The notes under the pieces were generated by a model, which saw only the letters and a list, made by a program, of their open reading frames with translations, was not told the origin of the DNA and made no database searches. A stretch of 64,000 bases of DNA, from contig NZ_JASKMT010000002.1 in assembly GCF_030124175.1 (NCBI RefSeq), forward strand, positions 310,001 to 374,000, in the 5' to 3' direction. Shown here piece by piece: positions 7,569 to 15,495 of the stretch. This DNA is from Streptomyces sp. 549. GTDB taxonomy: Bacteria > Actinomycetota > Actinomycetes > Streptomycetales > Streptomycetaceae. Both the position numbers and the translations under genes were made by a program. Positions within the stretch are counted from its first letter, which is position 1. Each line of letters starts with the position of its first letter.

Positions 7569-8468
7569 TCACGTGACCGGCCTGTCGTCCAGGATGCGCT
7601 CAAGGGACCGTCGACCCATTCGGCTCATGGGCGGATTGCTCTCGACGTAGTACCAGACCAACCCCATCGCTTGGGCGAACGCCCACGCCCTTCCCCGCTC
7701 CCATTCGAGGTCACCGCAACCCAGGCGATCACGGAGGACCTGCCGCGGCCCGGCTTCGAGCACGTGCCACGCGCACACGAGATCCAGCGACGGGTCGGCC
7801 GGTCCGACGCCGCCGACATCAAGAACCCCGGCCAACCGACCTGCGGACAGGAGCACGTTGCCGGGGATGAGATCGCCATGGGTCATCACGTCCTCAGCCG
7901 CGTCGCGCGGGAGGGCACGCAGAGTTGTCCAGAGGCGGCGCAGCCGGCGAACATCCAGGAGTTGCTCGCTGTGCCGGAAACAGGTCTCCATCCATGCGTC
8001 ATGGGAGCGCAGGTCGCCTCCCCGGCCCGTACCGGCGAAGGTGCGGCCACGCGTGTCGATCGCCCGGAGGTCTCCGATGAGATCCGCCAGGTCCCGGGCG
8101 AATCCGACTGATCCACCCGGGTCCTCGTCCGCGGCCACGTCCCCGGGCAGCCACGTCTGCACCGACCACGGAAGCGGATAGCCTGCCCCGGGTTCACCCA
8201 GCGCGACCGGCTCGGGCGAGGGGAAACGGATGCGGCCCGCCAACTCGCGAGCTGCTTCCGCTTCGGCCTCCAGCCCGCGCCGCGTCGACTCGACGTCTGC
8301 GGACTCAAGCGGGAACCGGGCCGCGAACCGATCTCCGACGCGGAAGATGGCGTTGGCCGTGCCCTGGGCGCGGATGCTCCTGACCGGCAGGCTCCGCCAC
8401 TCGGGAAACTGCTGGTCCACCAGTGTGCGCACCGTCTCAGGCCGCACCGTCAACTGATCGGCGTGCAT
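7569..8468 (-). CDS. Aminoglycoside phosphotransferase family protein
   Basis: 299 aa, the usual APH length. Motifs: T-H-G-D-L-I-P-G-N-V-L (Brenner loop: catalytic Asp, metal-binding Asn) near residue 197 and V-L-D-V-G-G-V-G-P-A-D-P (metal-binding Asp) near 215. The N-terminus (M-H-A-D-Q-L-T-V, then L-V-D-Q-Q-F-P-E-W) matches the usual start of this Streptomyces subfamily, so I chose ATG 8468 over in-frame starts at 8501 and 8531. Substrate unknown; the subfamily is large and mostly uncharacterised. It converges on the RloB relic. Together with the gene at 2575-3321 it is the second APH-fold protein in 6 kb, but the two are not close copies. Confidence 0.85.
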   Translation of the reverse strand: MHADQLTVRPETVRTLVDQQFPEWRSLPVRSIRAQGTANAIFRVGDRFAARFPLESADVESTRRGLEAEAEAARELAGRIRFPSPEPVALGEPGAGYPLPWSVQTWLPGDVAADEDPGGSVGFARDLADLIGDLRAIDTRGRTFAGTGRGGDLRSHDAWMETCFRHSEQLLDVRRLRRLWTTLRALPRDAAEDVMTHGDLIPGNVLLSAGRLAGVLDVGGVGPADPSLDLVCAWHVLEAGPRQVLRDRLGCGDLEWERGRAWAFAQAMGLVWYYVESNPPMSRMGRRSLERILDDRPVT

Positions 8469-8553
8469 CTTCACCGTGGAAGCATGCGCGGCACGATCCA
8501 TGCCTTCAACCCGTTTTCGCCGCGAGAACACGCTCAGGGACAGACAACCCCGG

Positions 8554-11073
8554 TCAGCCGTCGGCGAGTTCGGCGACGCCGGTGATGCGGTGCAGCGGGT
8601 AGGTGCGGACCTCGTCGGCGGTGTGGTCGTAGCCGGTGACGAAGCCGCCCTCCACCCGGACGGGGGCGATGACGCGCTGGCTGGCGGCGCCGTCGGCGTT
8701 GACGTAGCCGATCCACACGGCCTGCCCGGTGAGCACGGCCGACTGCATGGTGGCCAGGGTGTCCGCCGAGGTGGTGCGCGGCAGCGTGCCCTCCGGGGTG
8801 TGGCGCGGCGCGCGCGGTTTGTGCGGGGTGACGGCGGCCAGGTCGCCCGCCCGGATGGCGCGGACGGCGGCGGCCAGCAGCGTGTCGTCCGGGCGCGGCG
8901 GGCCGTCGGGCACCGGCTCCGGCGGGGTGCGCGGCGGGGTGCGGTGGGCGTCGGGGCGGGCGATCAGCACGTCGCCGTCCGCCGACTCCGCGGCCGGCGC
9001 GAAGCCCAGGTCGCGCAGGCCCGCCAGGAGCTGGTCGGGGGCGGCGGCGGACGCCAGCACCGTCGGCGCCAGCAGCCGCAGGCGCAGCCCGGCGGACCGG
9101 CGGTCGGCGAGGATCTCCGTGAGCAGTGCGTCGTCGTCGCACCGCACGTAGGAGGAGGCGGCGCCCACCCGCAGCCGGCCGTGCCGCCGCGCCACGTCGT
9201 CCACCAGGTACGTCAGCGGTTGCGGCACCGGTGTGCGGGAGTGCGCGGCGAGGAAGGCGTGCAGTTCGGTGGCGCTGCGCCCGGCGTCGAGCGCCCGGCG
9301 CACCGACTGCGGGGTGAAGCGGTAGACGGTCGCGGCGCCCTTGGACTCGACCTCGGCCAGCACGCTCAGCGCGTCCGACAGCGGGCGGCGCAGCGGGCCG
9401 GGGGCGACGGCGGTCAGGTCGGCCTGCAGCAGCACGTGGTCGAGGGGTTCGGGCAGCAGCGGCGCGAGCAGAGCGGCGGCCTTCGCCGCCGGACCGGCGG
9501 TCGCGGCCGGGCCGTCACCGGAGGCGGTGCCTCCGGAGGCGGTGCCGCCGGGGGCGAAGGCGGCGTCCAGCAGCGGGCGGGCGTGCCCGGCCAGGGCGCC
9601 GCGCCCGGTGAGGCCCAGCTGCTCGGCCTCGGTGAGGACGGCGGTGCCCATCGTGGCCCGCAGCTCGTCGCCGGACCTGAGCGGGCGTTCCCAGCGCAGC
9701 CGTTCCAGCAGCGCGCCCGGTTCCGGTGTGCCGCACTCGGGCAGTTCGGCGAGCAGTTCCAGGGTGCGGCGGCGCAGCGCGGGCGCGAGGGAGCGGTCCA
9801 GGCCGGGGCCGAGCGCGGACAGCGTGCGGCCCTTGCCGTCGCGGGTGCCGGCCAGCCCCGGCACCCGGGTGCCCGGCAGCCAGGCGGCGACCAGCACCGC
9901 CCAGCGGTCCTGCGGCGCCCGGTCCAGCCAGTCGTCGTAGGCGGGGGTGGGCGCGTACCGCTCGTCGGTCTCGCCGTCGGACGCCACCAGGCCGGCCGCG
10001 TGGGCCAGTTCCACCCAGAACGCGGTCTCCGGCTCCGGCAGGTCCAGGGCGGCGGCGGTCCGCCTGAGGTCGCGCACGCCAAGGCCGCCGGCGCGCAGCA
10101 CGGCGGGGGCGGCCCGCTCCCACTCCTTGAGCAGTTCCTCGACGGTCGAGACGGCCGTGAACGCCTGCCCCGCGGCGGTGCCGTCGACGGTCGGCAGCGG
10201 ATGCACCCGCTGGGCCGCGACGGGCGGCGGCACGGGCTCCAGCTCGCGGTGCGCGCGGCCCTCCCGCAGGTGCAGCGCCACCTCGCGCGGCAGCAGCACG
10301 GTGTGTCCGCGCCCCCCGCCCGGACCGGGTGCGGCGCGGGGGCCGGCGGGCAGCAGCAGCCCGCGGTCCAGCAGCCACCGCACGGGCGCGGAGAACACAC
10401 CCGCCACGGGGGCCGTGCCGTCGGCCGGGTCGGCGGTGGCGACGGTGCCGTAGGGCGGGCCCCACACCAGCTTGCCGAGCATCGCCGCCGCTTCGGGCGG
10501 CGCCCCGGCGAGCAGTTCGGCCATCCGCGTGCGGTCGGTGAACAGGTCGGTCAGTGCGTTGACGGCACTCACCGGGTCGTGGGTGGCGGGCAGCCCGCAG
10601 GCCGCCACCAGTTCCTGGAGCCGCCCGGGCGACGTCCCGGCGGCGGCCTCGGCGAGGGAGGGGCCCAGCCCGGTCGGTGACGTCGTGGTCGCCGACGGGG
10701 ACAGCAGCTCCCGGGCGGTGCGGACCAGCCGCAGCCGCTCACCGCCCCACACCAGGGCCTGGGCGCGCAGCGCGGCCACCGCCGTCGGCAGCTGCTCCTC
10801 GCCGCCGGGCAGCAGCGCTGCCAGCGCGGGCAGGTCGCACGGGTCGGGCGCGACGGCAAGCGCCTGCGCGGTCTGCAGGGCGAAGGTGTCCAGGCGCTCG
10901 ACGGCCCGCACGACGGACGCCCTGGTGCCGGCGCGGGTGGCGAGCTGGGTGAGGTCGCCCGGTACCGGCGAGAGCAGGTCGGGGCGTGCCCGAAGCAGCG
11001 CGGCGAGCGCCTCGTCGGGCAGGGCGCGCAACTCGTCGGCGAGAGTGCGCGGGGAGCCGGTCTCGCTGGTCAT
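8554..11073 (-). CDS. Helicase-associated protein, XPB/Ssl2 N-terminal-like domain
   Basis: 839 aa, predicted cytosolic. It matches the actinobacterial family annotated Helicase_C_3 or XPB/Ssl2 helicase N-terminal. The opening (L-A-D-E-L-R-A-L-P-D-E-A-L-A-A-L-L, then L-A-T-R-A-G-T-R-A-S-V-V-R-A) is the conserved N-terminal helical repeat. The C-terminal third has the conserved V-Y-R-F-T-P-Q-S-V-R-R-A-L-D-A-G segment and ends in a WYL-like segment (A-V-W-I-G-Y-V-N-A-D-G, R-V-I-A-P-V-R-V). There is no Walker motif, so it is not a helicase itself; a role with XPB is inferred from family naming and neighbourhood. ATG 11073 follows TACCGT by six bases, suggesting a leaderless mRNA. Confidence 0.85.
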   Translation of the reverse strand: MTSETGSPRTLADELRALPDEALAALLRARPDLLSPVPGDLTQLATRAGTRASVVRAVERLDTFALQTAQALAVAPDPCDLPALAALLPGGEEQLPTAVAALRAQALVWGGERLRLVRTARELLSPSATTTSPTGLGPSLAEAAAGTSPGRLQELVAACGLPATHDPVSAVNALTDLFTDRTRMAELLAGAPPEAAAMLGKLVWGPPYGTVATADPADGTAPVAGVFSAPVRWLLDRGLLLPAGPRAAPGPGGGRGHTVLLPREVALHLREGRAHRELEPVPPPVAAQRVHPLPTVDGTAAGQAFTAVSTVEELLKEWERAAPAVLRAGGLGVRDLRRTAAALDLPEPETAFWVELAHAAGLVASDGETDERYAPTPAYDDWLDRAPQDRWAVLVAAWLPGTRVPGLAGTRDGKGRTLSALGPGLDRSLAPALRRRTLELLAELPECGTPEPGALLERLRWERPLRSGDELRATMGTAVLTEAEQLGLTGRGALAGHARPLLDAAFAPGGTASGGTASGDGPAATAGPAAKAAALLAPLLPEPLDHVLLQADLTAVAPGPLRRPLSDALSVLAEVESKGAATVYRFTPQSVRRALDAGRSATELHAFLAAHSRTPVPQPLTYLVDDVARRHGRLRVGAASSYVRCDDDALLTEILADRRSAGLRLRLLAPTVLASAAAPDQLLAGLRDLGFAPAAESADGDVLIARPDAHRTPPRTPPEPVPDGPPRPDDTLLAAAVRAIRAGDLAAVTPHKPRAPRHTPEGTLPRTTSADTLATMQSAVLTGQAVWIGYVNADGAASQRVIAPVRVEGGFVTGYDHTADEVRTYPLHRITGVAELADG

Positions 11074-11113
11074 CCCCCTCACGGTACCGGGCGCGGCGCG
11101 ATACGGTCGCTGT
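11074..11113. promoter_or_regulatory. 40-bp divergent promoter for two leaderless genes
   Basis: Only 40 bp separate the two start codons. For the minus gene, -10 box TACCGT (complement of 11081-11086) lies 7 nt from ATG 11073. For the plus gene, -10 box TACGGT (11102-11107) lies 6 nt from GTG 11114. Both spacings put the transcription start at the start codon. The -35 region of each overlaps the -10 of the other; neither -35 is close to consensus. Confidence 0.55.
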
Positions 11114-12100
11114 GTGGGGATCGAGAGCGAACAGCTGGTGTTCGACTACCTGAGCCGCGTCGGGGACTTGGCGCACAGCACGCCGATGACCGCTGCCGAA
11201 CGGGCCCGGCTGGTCAGCGATCTGCGGGCGGGCATCCAGAGCGAACGGGCCGCGGCCGAGGGCGGGGGCGAGTCCTCTGCGGCGGTGCGCAAGATCCTGA
11301 AGCGGATGGGCCGGCCCGAGGACGTGGTGGCCGCTGCCGGCGGCGGGGGCGGCTCACTGCCGGAGCAGCGCGACGCCACCGCCGCAGGTACCGCCGGTGC
11401 CGTCGGGCCTTCGGTGCCGCGGTCCGCGTCGGGCGGAGCCGCGCCGCCGCACCTGGCCGGTCTGGACGAGCTGACGTCCGCCGAGAGCGACCCCGACTGG
11501 TGGCGCGGCGCCGGGTCAGGGCCGCTGCCGCAGGGCAGCGGCGGTGAGGTGAGCGGCTTCGTCGGCGGCATCGAACTGCCCGACATGCTCAAACCGCCGC
11601 CCGGCGAGAAGGGCCCGCTGCCGTCACCCGCGCCGCCACCCGCCATGGAGACGGCCGCCGCCGTGCCCGGTCCGGCCGCCGCGAAGGAGGTGCCGACCGG
11701 CCGTCGGCGGCTGGTCGCCCGGTTGCGCGGCCGGGCCGGGCAGCCCGGCGGCGGGACCCGCCGGGCTGGCGGCGCGGTCGAGCTGATCGCGGCGCTGGCG
11801 CTGGTGGCGGGGGCGGCGCTGGGCTCACTGGTGGCACTCGGCCTGGGCTGGGTGCTGACGTGGTGGTCGCCGCGGCTGAGCCGCATCGAGGCGAAGTGGG
11901 CACTGCTGGGCATGCCCGGGCTGGTCGTAGGCGTCGGGCTCGTCTGGTTGTGGGGGCGCGCGGACGGGCGGTGGGGCGATCCGATCGCCGACGGGCAGCT
12001 GCAGGAGGTGCTGACCGGCGCTTACCCGTGGGTGCTGCGGGGAGCGGCCGTCGCCAGCGCGGTGTTCCTGCTCTGGCGCGCCCGCCGCCCGGTCGCCTGA
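11114..12100 (+). CDS. Membrane protein with N-terminal HAAS-like domain
   Basis: 328 aa. Residues 1-75 (F-D-Y-L-S-R-V-G-D-L-A ... V-R-K-I-L-K-R-M-G-R-P-E-D-V-V) match the HAAS domain, a small helical signalling module often joined to membrane proteins under PadR control. Residues ~80-210 are a Pro/Gly/Ala-rich linker. After a basic patch (R-R-R-L-V-A-R-L-R-G-R) come three hydrophobic segments at about 222-248, 262-280 and 302-322. Function unknown; likely an inner-membrane sensor or scaffold. Start is GTG 11114 in the leaderless arrangement. It is divergent from the helicase-associated gene. Confidence 0.7.
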   Translation: MGIESEQLVFDYLSRVGDLAHSTPMTAAERARLVSDLRAGIQSERAAAEGGGESSAAVRKILKRMGRPEDVVAAAGGGGGSLPEQRDATAAGTAGAVGPSVPRSASGGAAPPHLAGLDELTSAESDPDWWRGAGSGPLPQGSGGEVSGFVGGIELPDMLKPPPGEKGPLPSPAPPPAMETAAAVPGPAAAKEVPTGRRRLVARLRGRAGQPGGGTRRAGGAVELIAALALVAGAALGSLVALGLGWVLTWWSPRLSRIEAKWALLGMPGLVVGVGLVWLWGRADGRWGDPIADGQLQEVLTGAYPWVLRGAAVASAVFLLWRARRPVA

Positions 12101-12110
12101 GCGGCGGGCC

Positions 12111-12158
12111 GGCCCGATCCGTGGCCGGCCCGATCCGTGGCCGGCCTGATCGGTGGCC
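12111..12158. repeat. 16-bp tandem repeat, three copies
   Basis: GGCCCGATCCGTGGCC occurs at 12111-12126 and 12127-12142; a variant (GGCCTGATCGGTGGCC) is at 12143-12158. Each unit is flanked by GGCC, so the array can form several small hairpins just after the stop codon at 12100. It may act as a terminator. Confidence 0.65.
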
Positions 12159-12236
12159 GGGGCGGGAGCGGGGCCCCTCCCGCCCGTCCCGCCCCGGCCG
12201 GTCGGCCGTGCCCGCCCGACCGGCACAATGGGCGCC

Positions 12237-12917
12237 GTGACCTCACCGACCGACGCCGGGGAGCTGCCCGGCCACCCGACCCCGCCGCCGGTGACGGTCG
12301 GCTTCGACCTCGACATGACGCTCATCGACTCCCGACCCGGCATCCGGGCCGTCTACGAGCTGCTGGCCGCCGAGACGGGCGTCCACATCGACTGCGAGCT
12401 GGTGGTGTCCCGGCTGGGGCCGCCGCTGGAGACCGAACTGGCCCACTGGTTCCCCGCCGACGGCCTCCGGGCCGCCGCCGACCGGTACCGGGAGCTGTAC
12501 GTGGACCACGCGATCGAGCCCACTCCCGCCCTGCCGGGCGCCCGCGAGTCGCTCGCCGCGGTACGGGATGCCGGCGGCCGGTCGGTGGTGGTGACCGCCA
12601 AGAACCAGCGCAACGCGGGCCACCACCTGGCGTACCTCGGTCTGGAGCCGGACGAGCTGGTCGGCGACCTGTGGGCCGAGGCCAAGGGCCGGGCGCTGCG
12701 CGAGCAGGGCGCGACGGTCTACGTCGGCGACCACGTGGGTGACGTGCGCGGCGCCCTGGCGGCCGGGGCACTTCCTGTGTCGGTGGCGACGGGCCCGTAC
12801 TCGGCGGCCGAACTGGACGCCGCCGGGGCGGCGGTCGTCCTGCCGGACCTCACCGCGTTCCCCGCCTGGCTGGACGGCTACCGCTCGGAGAGCCGCCGCG
12901 CCGCGTCACCCGCCTGA
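12237..12917 (+). CDS. HAD-superfamily hydrolase
   Basis: 226 aa from GTG 12237. HAD motif I F-D-L-D-M-T-L-I-D (nucleophile Asp24, acid/base Asp26), motif II V-V-V-T-A-K (near 118), and motif IV V-Y-V-G-D-H-V-G-D-V (near 165). The alpha-helical cap between motifs I and II makes it a subclass I phosphatase, like phosphoglycolate phosphatase. Substrate unknown. Start choice: CACAAT at 12223-12228 lies 8 nt before GTG 12237, a leaderless arrangement; ATG 12228 would overlap that box. Its 3' end overlaps the convergent small membrane gene by 40 bp. Confidence 0.82.
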   Translation: MTSPTDAGELPGHPTPPPVTVGFDLDMTLIDSRPGIRAVYELLAAETGVHIDCELVVSRLGPPLETELAHWFPADGLRAAADRYRELYVDHAIEPTPALPGARESLAAVRDAGGRSVVVTAKNQRNAGHHLAYLGLEPDELVGDLWAEAKGRALREQGATVYVGDHVGDVRGALAAGALPVSVATGPYSAAELDAAGAAVVLPDLTAFPAWLDGYRSESRRAASPA

Positions 12918-13204
12918 CGCCGCTGCTCGGCAGCGGACCGCAGCAGCCCTGCGGCGGCCAGCGCGAAGCCCAGCCCCATCAGCATGCACACGAAGTAGGC
13001 GATCGGCGGGAACCGCTCGGTGCCGAGGAACATCGGTGCGAACGTGACGAGGGTGGCCAGCGCGCCGACGGCGAAGACGATCCCGCCGACCCGCACCAGC
13101 AGGTCACCGGCTCTCCCCTGATCGGTGGCGGGGCCGGTGGCGGGGCCGGTGGCGCCGCCCGTGGAAGGAGAGGACGGGCTCCGGTGGACTGGTGTATTGC
13201 TCAC
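12878..13204 (-). CDS. Small two-helix membrane protein
   Basis: 108 aa. After a Ser/Thr/Gly/Pro-rich N-terminus (repeated G-P-A-T) there are two hydrophobic helices at about 38-63 and 67-92, then a short basic tail (R-R-Q-A-G-D-A-A-R-R-L). No family recognised. GTG 13204 is preceded by TACCCT about 9 nt upstream, a plausible leaderless promoter; there is no ribosome site. Its last 40 bp overlap the end of the HAD gene on the other strand. Confidence 0.6.
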   Translation of the reverse strand: MSNTPVHRSPSSPSTGGATGPATGPATDQGRAGDLLVRVGGIVFAVGALATLVTFAPMFLGTERFPPIAYFVCMLMGLGFALAAAGLLRSAAEQRRQAGDAARRLSER

Positions 13205-13334
13205 CTGTCCAGGGTAAGCCGGTGGGCAGGTGCGCGGAGGAACGGGGCCGGGGCATCTTGTCAGCGGGCGACGGAAGATTAACCTTGAGTCATGGCGGGG
13301 CGAGCGGCCCGCCGCTGCTTTCCAGTTCCACGGA

Positions 13335-13356
13335 TTCACGCTTTCACGTTTTCACG
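13335..13356. promoter_or_regulatory. Three TTCACG direct repeats with 8-bp spacing
   Basis: TTCACG begins at 13335, 13343 and 13351, in the 287-bp gap between the small membrane gene (start 13204) and the cold-shock gene (start 13492). The gap also has AT-rich GATTAACCTTGAG near 13276, a possible promoter. The repeats would lie in a long 5' leader of the cold-shock mRNA. Confidence 0.35.
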
Positions 13357-13491
13357 AGCGTTCTCGGTGCCGACCGGCGCAGCCCAGGGGCTGCGAGGGC
13401 ACCGTTCGACGCTAGGGGGGCGTTGAGTCCTGCCCATCAGTCCGGCGCAACTGCCGGGGCCGACCGACGAGTGACGAGGACGAGGACAGAC

Positions 13492-13875
13492 GTGCCTACC
13501 GGCAAGGTCAAGTGGTTCAACAGTGAGAAGGGCTTCGGCTTCCTCTCTCGTGACGACGGCGGGGACGTCTTCGTGCACTCCTCCGTGCTGCCCAGCGGCG
13601 TGGAGGCGCTGAAGCCGGGGCAGCGGGTCGAGTTCGGGGTGGTGGCCGGTCAGCGGGGTGACCAGGCGCTCTCGCTGACGCTGCTCGATCCGGCGCCCTC
13701 GGTCGCCGCGGCGCAGCGCCGCAAGCCGGACGAGTTGGCGTCGATCGTCCAGGACCTCTCCACGCTGCTGGACGGCGTCTCCCAGCAGTTGGAGCGCGGC
13801 CGGTACCCGGACCGCCAGCACGGCCACAAGATCGCCGGGATGCTGCGGGCGGTGGCCGACCAACTCGACGTCTGA
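13492..13875 (+). CDS. Cold-shock domain protein with C-terminal helical extension
   Basis: 127 aa, about 60 residues longer than CspA-type proteins. Residues 1-66 are the cold-shock domain: K-V-K-W-F-N, RNP1 K-G-F-G-F-L (13-18), RNP2 V-F-V-H-S-S (27-32). It binds single-stranded RNA/DNA and acts as an RNA chaperone or regulator. Residues 70-127 form a predicted helical tail (L-A-S-I-V-Q-D-L-S-T-L-L-D-G-V) that is probably an oligomerisation or partner region. GTG 13492 has GAGGA upstream. Encoded alone, with a long leader and a strong terminator at 13948-13973. The arrangement next to the HATPase and mqnD matches SCO4325 in my memory. Confidence 0.9.
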   Translation: MPTGKVKWFNSEKGFGFLSRDDGGDVFVHSSVLPSGVEALKPGQRVEFGVVAGQRGDQALSLTLLDPAPSVAAAQRRKPDELASIVQDLSTLLDGVSQQLERGRYPDRQHGHKIAGMLRAVADQLDV

Positions 13876-13947
13876 GCCCGCGACCTCGACGTCTGAACCT
13901 GCGACGCCTGCCCGGGCCCGACGTCCGGCGCACACTTCGCGATGCGT

Positions 13948-13973
13948 GGCCCGCCCCCGGCCGGGGGCGGGCC
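13948..13973 (+). terminator. Perfect palindromic terminator of the cold-shock gene
   Basis: GGCCCGCCCCCGG (13948-13960) is followed directly by its complement CCGGGGGCGGGCC (13961-13973). That gives an 11-bp G/C stem with a GGCC loop, 72 nt after the stop codon. Confidence 0.65.
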
Positions 13974-14071
13974 GCACACCGAGGCGCAGCCGACCGTCCG
14001 CTCGGATCGGCCGACCTCCCGCCTGGTCTTTCGCCGGTGAACCCATCCGCCGAGCGAATGGTGACGAATAA

Positions 14072-14089
14072 CTTGTACAGGCAAACAAG
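14072..14089. promoter_or_regulatory. CTTGT-N8-ACAAG inverted repeat before the HATPase gene
   Basis: CTTGT (14072-14076) and ACAAG (14085-14089) form a small dyad 12 nt upstream of ATG 14101, in an AT-rich patch that is unusual for this genome. It overlaps the probable ribosome site (CAAGGGA). Candidate operator; regulator unknown. Confidence 0.35.
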
Positions 14090-14100
14090 GGACTTCGGCC

Positions 14101-14577
14101 ATGAAAACTCCGATTCAGGACACCGCTCCGCCGGACGCCACCCACGGCCCTCTCGACGAGGGCCCCGGTTGCCGTCCCCTCGACGACTGGCCCGCCTGCC
14201 TGCCCGCCCTGCGAGGCGAGATCCGGCGCCGACTCCAGTCGTGGGGCCTGAGCGACGTCTCCGACGACGCGCAGGTGGTCTGGACGGAGCTCGTCTCCAA
14301 CGCCGTACGGCACGGCACGCCGCCGCTGGCGGTGACCGTGGTGCTGCGACGCACGAGCGACCGGCGGCGTGCCGTGCGCATCGAGGTCAGCGACGCCGGC
14401 ACCGGTGTGGACATCGGCCGGCTGCAGGCCCGGTGGCGTCATCCCGCCTTCGACCTGGCCGAAGACGGCAGGGGTCTCTTCCTGGTCGACGCGCTCTGCG
14501 ATGCCTGGGGGGACCGGCGCCGCTGCCACGGCCACACCGTCTGGGCGGAGATTCCCGCGCCTGCGCCCGCGTCTTGA
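14101..14577 (+). CDS. ATP-binding protein, RsbW-like HATPase
   Basis: 158 aa, a stand-alone GHKL domain. N box W-T-E-L-V-S-N-A-V-R-H-G (61-72, Glu63, Asn67), G1 V-S-D-A-G-T-G (near 97) and G2 E-D-G-R-G-L-F-L-V (near 120). Streptomyces has dozens of these short proteins. Some are anti-sigma factor kinases (RsbW/SpoIIAB type) acting on STAS anti-anti-sigma proteins and sigma-B-like factors; no sigma or STAS gene is nearby, so the partner is unknown. Start has CAAGGGA upstream within the dyad at 14072-14089. It converges on mqnD. Confidence 0.85.
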   Translation: MKTPIQDTAPPDATHGPLDEGPGCRPLDDWPACLPALRGEIRRRLQSWGLSDVSDDAQVVWTELVSNAVRHGTPPLAVTVVLRRTSDRRRAVRIEVSDAGTGVDIGRLQARWRHPAFDLAEDGRGLFLVDALCDAWGDRRRCHGHTVWAEIPAPAPAS

Positions 14578-14631
14578 CGATCAGGGTGACGCGCACCGCG
14601 GGAGGGACCGTGACCGACGCCGCGGCAGGAG

Positions 14632-15495
14632 TCAGCGGGGCAGGGTCAGGGCGTCCGGGGCCAGGGGCGGGACGAGGCCTTCCGCCGCTGCCCGGGTCAG
14701 CAGCCCGCGCACGGCGGCCAGACCGGACTCGCCGAGGTCGGCGGTGAACTCGTTGACGTACAGCCCGATGTGCTGCTCCGCCACCTCCCGGTCCATCTCC
14801 TGCGCGTGCGCCCGCACGTACTCCCGGGACGCCTGCGGGTCGTCCCACGCCATGCGCACCGAGGTGCGCGCCGCCGCGGCGAGGGCCCGCAGCGTCGGCC
14901 CGCCCAGTGAGCGCCGGGCGATGATCGCGCCCAGCGGGATGGGCAGGCCCGTCGTCCGCTCCCAGTGCTCGCCGAGGTCGGCGAGCCGGTGCAGGCCGTA
15001 GCGCTGGTAGGTGAAGCGGGCCTCGTGGATGACCAGCCCGGCGTCCACCCGGCCGTCCCGTACGGCCGGCATGATCTCGTCGAACGGCATGACCACCACG
15101 TCGCCGACGCCGCCCGGGACCTGCTCGGCCGCCCACAGGCGGAACAGCAGGTACGCGGTGGAGCGCTCGCCCGGTACCGCCACCGTCGCTCCCCGCAGGT
15201 CGCGGCCGGGTTCGCGGGTCAGTACCAGCGGGCCGCAGCCGCGTCCCAGCGCACCCCCGCACGGCAGCAGCGCGTACTCCTCCAGCACCCACGGCAGCAC
15301 CGCGTAGGAGACCTTCAGCACGTCGAGTTCGCCGCGTTCCGCCATGCCGTTGGTCACGTCGATGTCGGCGAACGTCACGTTCAGCGGCGGCGCGTCCGGC
15401 ACCAGGCCGTGCGCCCAGGCGTGGAAGACGAACGTGTCGTTGGGGCAGGGGGAGTACGCGATGTCCAGCGGTGCGTGCCGCGGCTGCTCAACCAT
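14632..15495 (-). CDS. mqnD: 1,4-dihydroxy-6-naphthoate synthase (MqnD)
   Basis: 287 aa. It catalyses conversion of cyclic dehypoxanthine futalosine to 1,4-dihydroxy-6-naphthoate in the futalosine route to menaquinone. The N-terminal A-Y-S-P-C-P-N-D-T-F-V-F is the MqnD signature; T-V-A-V-P-G-E-R-S-T-A-Y-L-L-F and F-D-E-I-M are further conserved segments. The fold is periplasmic-binding-protein-like but there is no signal peptide. It overlaps mqnB by 8 nt (ATGGTTGA), indicating translational coupling. Downstream member of a DUF2771-mqnB-mqnD unit. Confidence 0.93.
   Translation of the reverse strand: MVEQPRHAPLDIAYSPCPNDTFVFHAWAHGLVPDAPPLNVTFADIDVTNGMAERGELDVLKVSYAVLPWVLEEYALLPCGGALGRGCGPLVLTREPGRDLRGATVAVPGERSTAYLLFRLWAAEQVPGGVGDVVVMPFDEIMPAVRDGRVDAGLVIHEARFTYQRYGLHRLADLGEHWERTTGLPIPLGAIIARRSLGGPTLRALAAAARTSVRMAWDDPQASREYVRAHAQEMDREVAEQHIGLYVNEFTADLGESGLAAVRGLLTRAAAEGLVPPLAPDALTLPR

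Noticed and set aside
2575..8468. Antibiotic-resistance locus based on two phosphotransferase genes
   Set aside because: The APH fold is shared by many non-resistance kinases, motifs differ from known resistance enzymes, and no other resistance or mobile genes are present.
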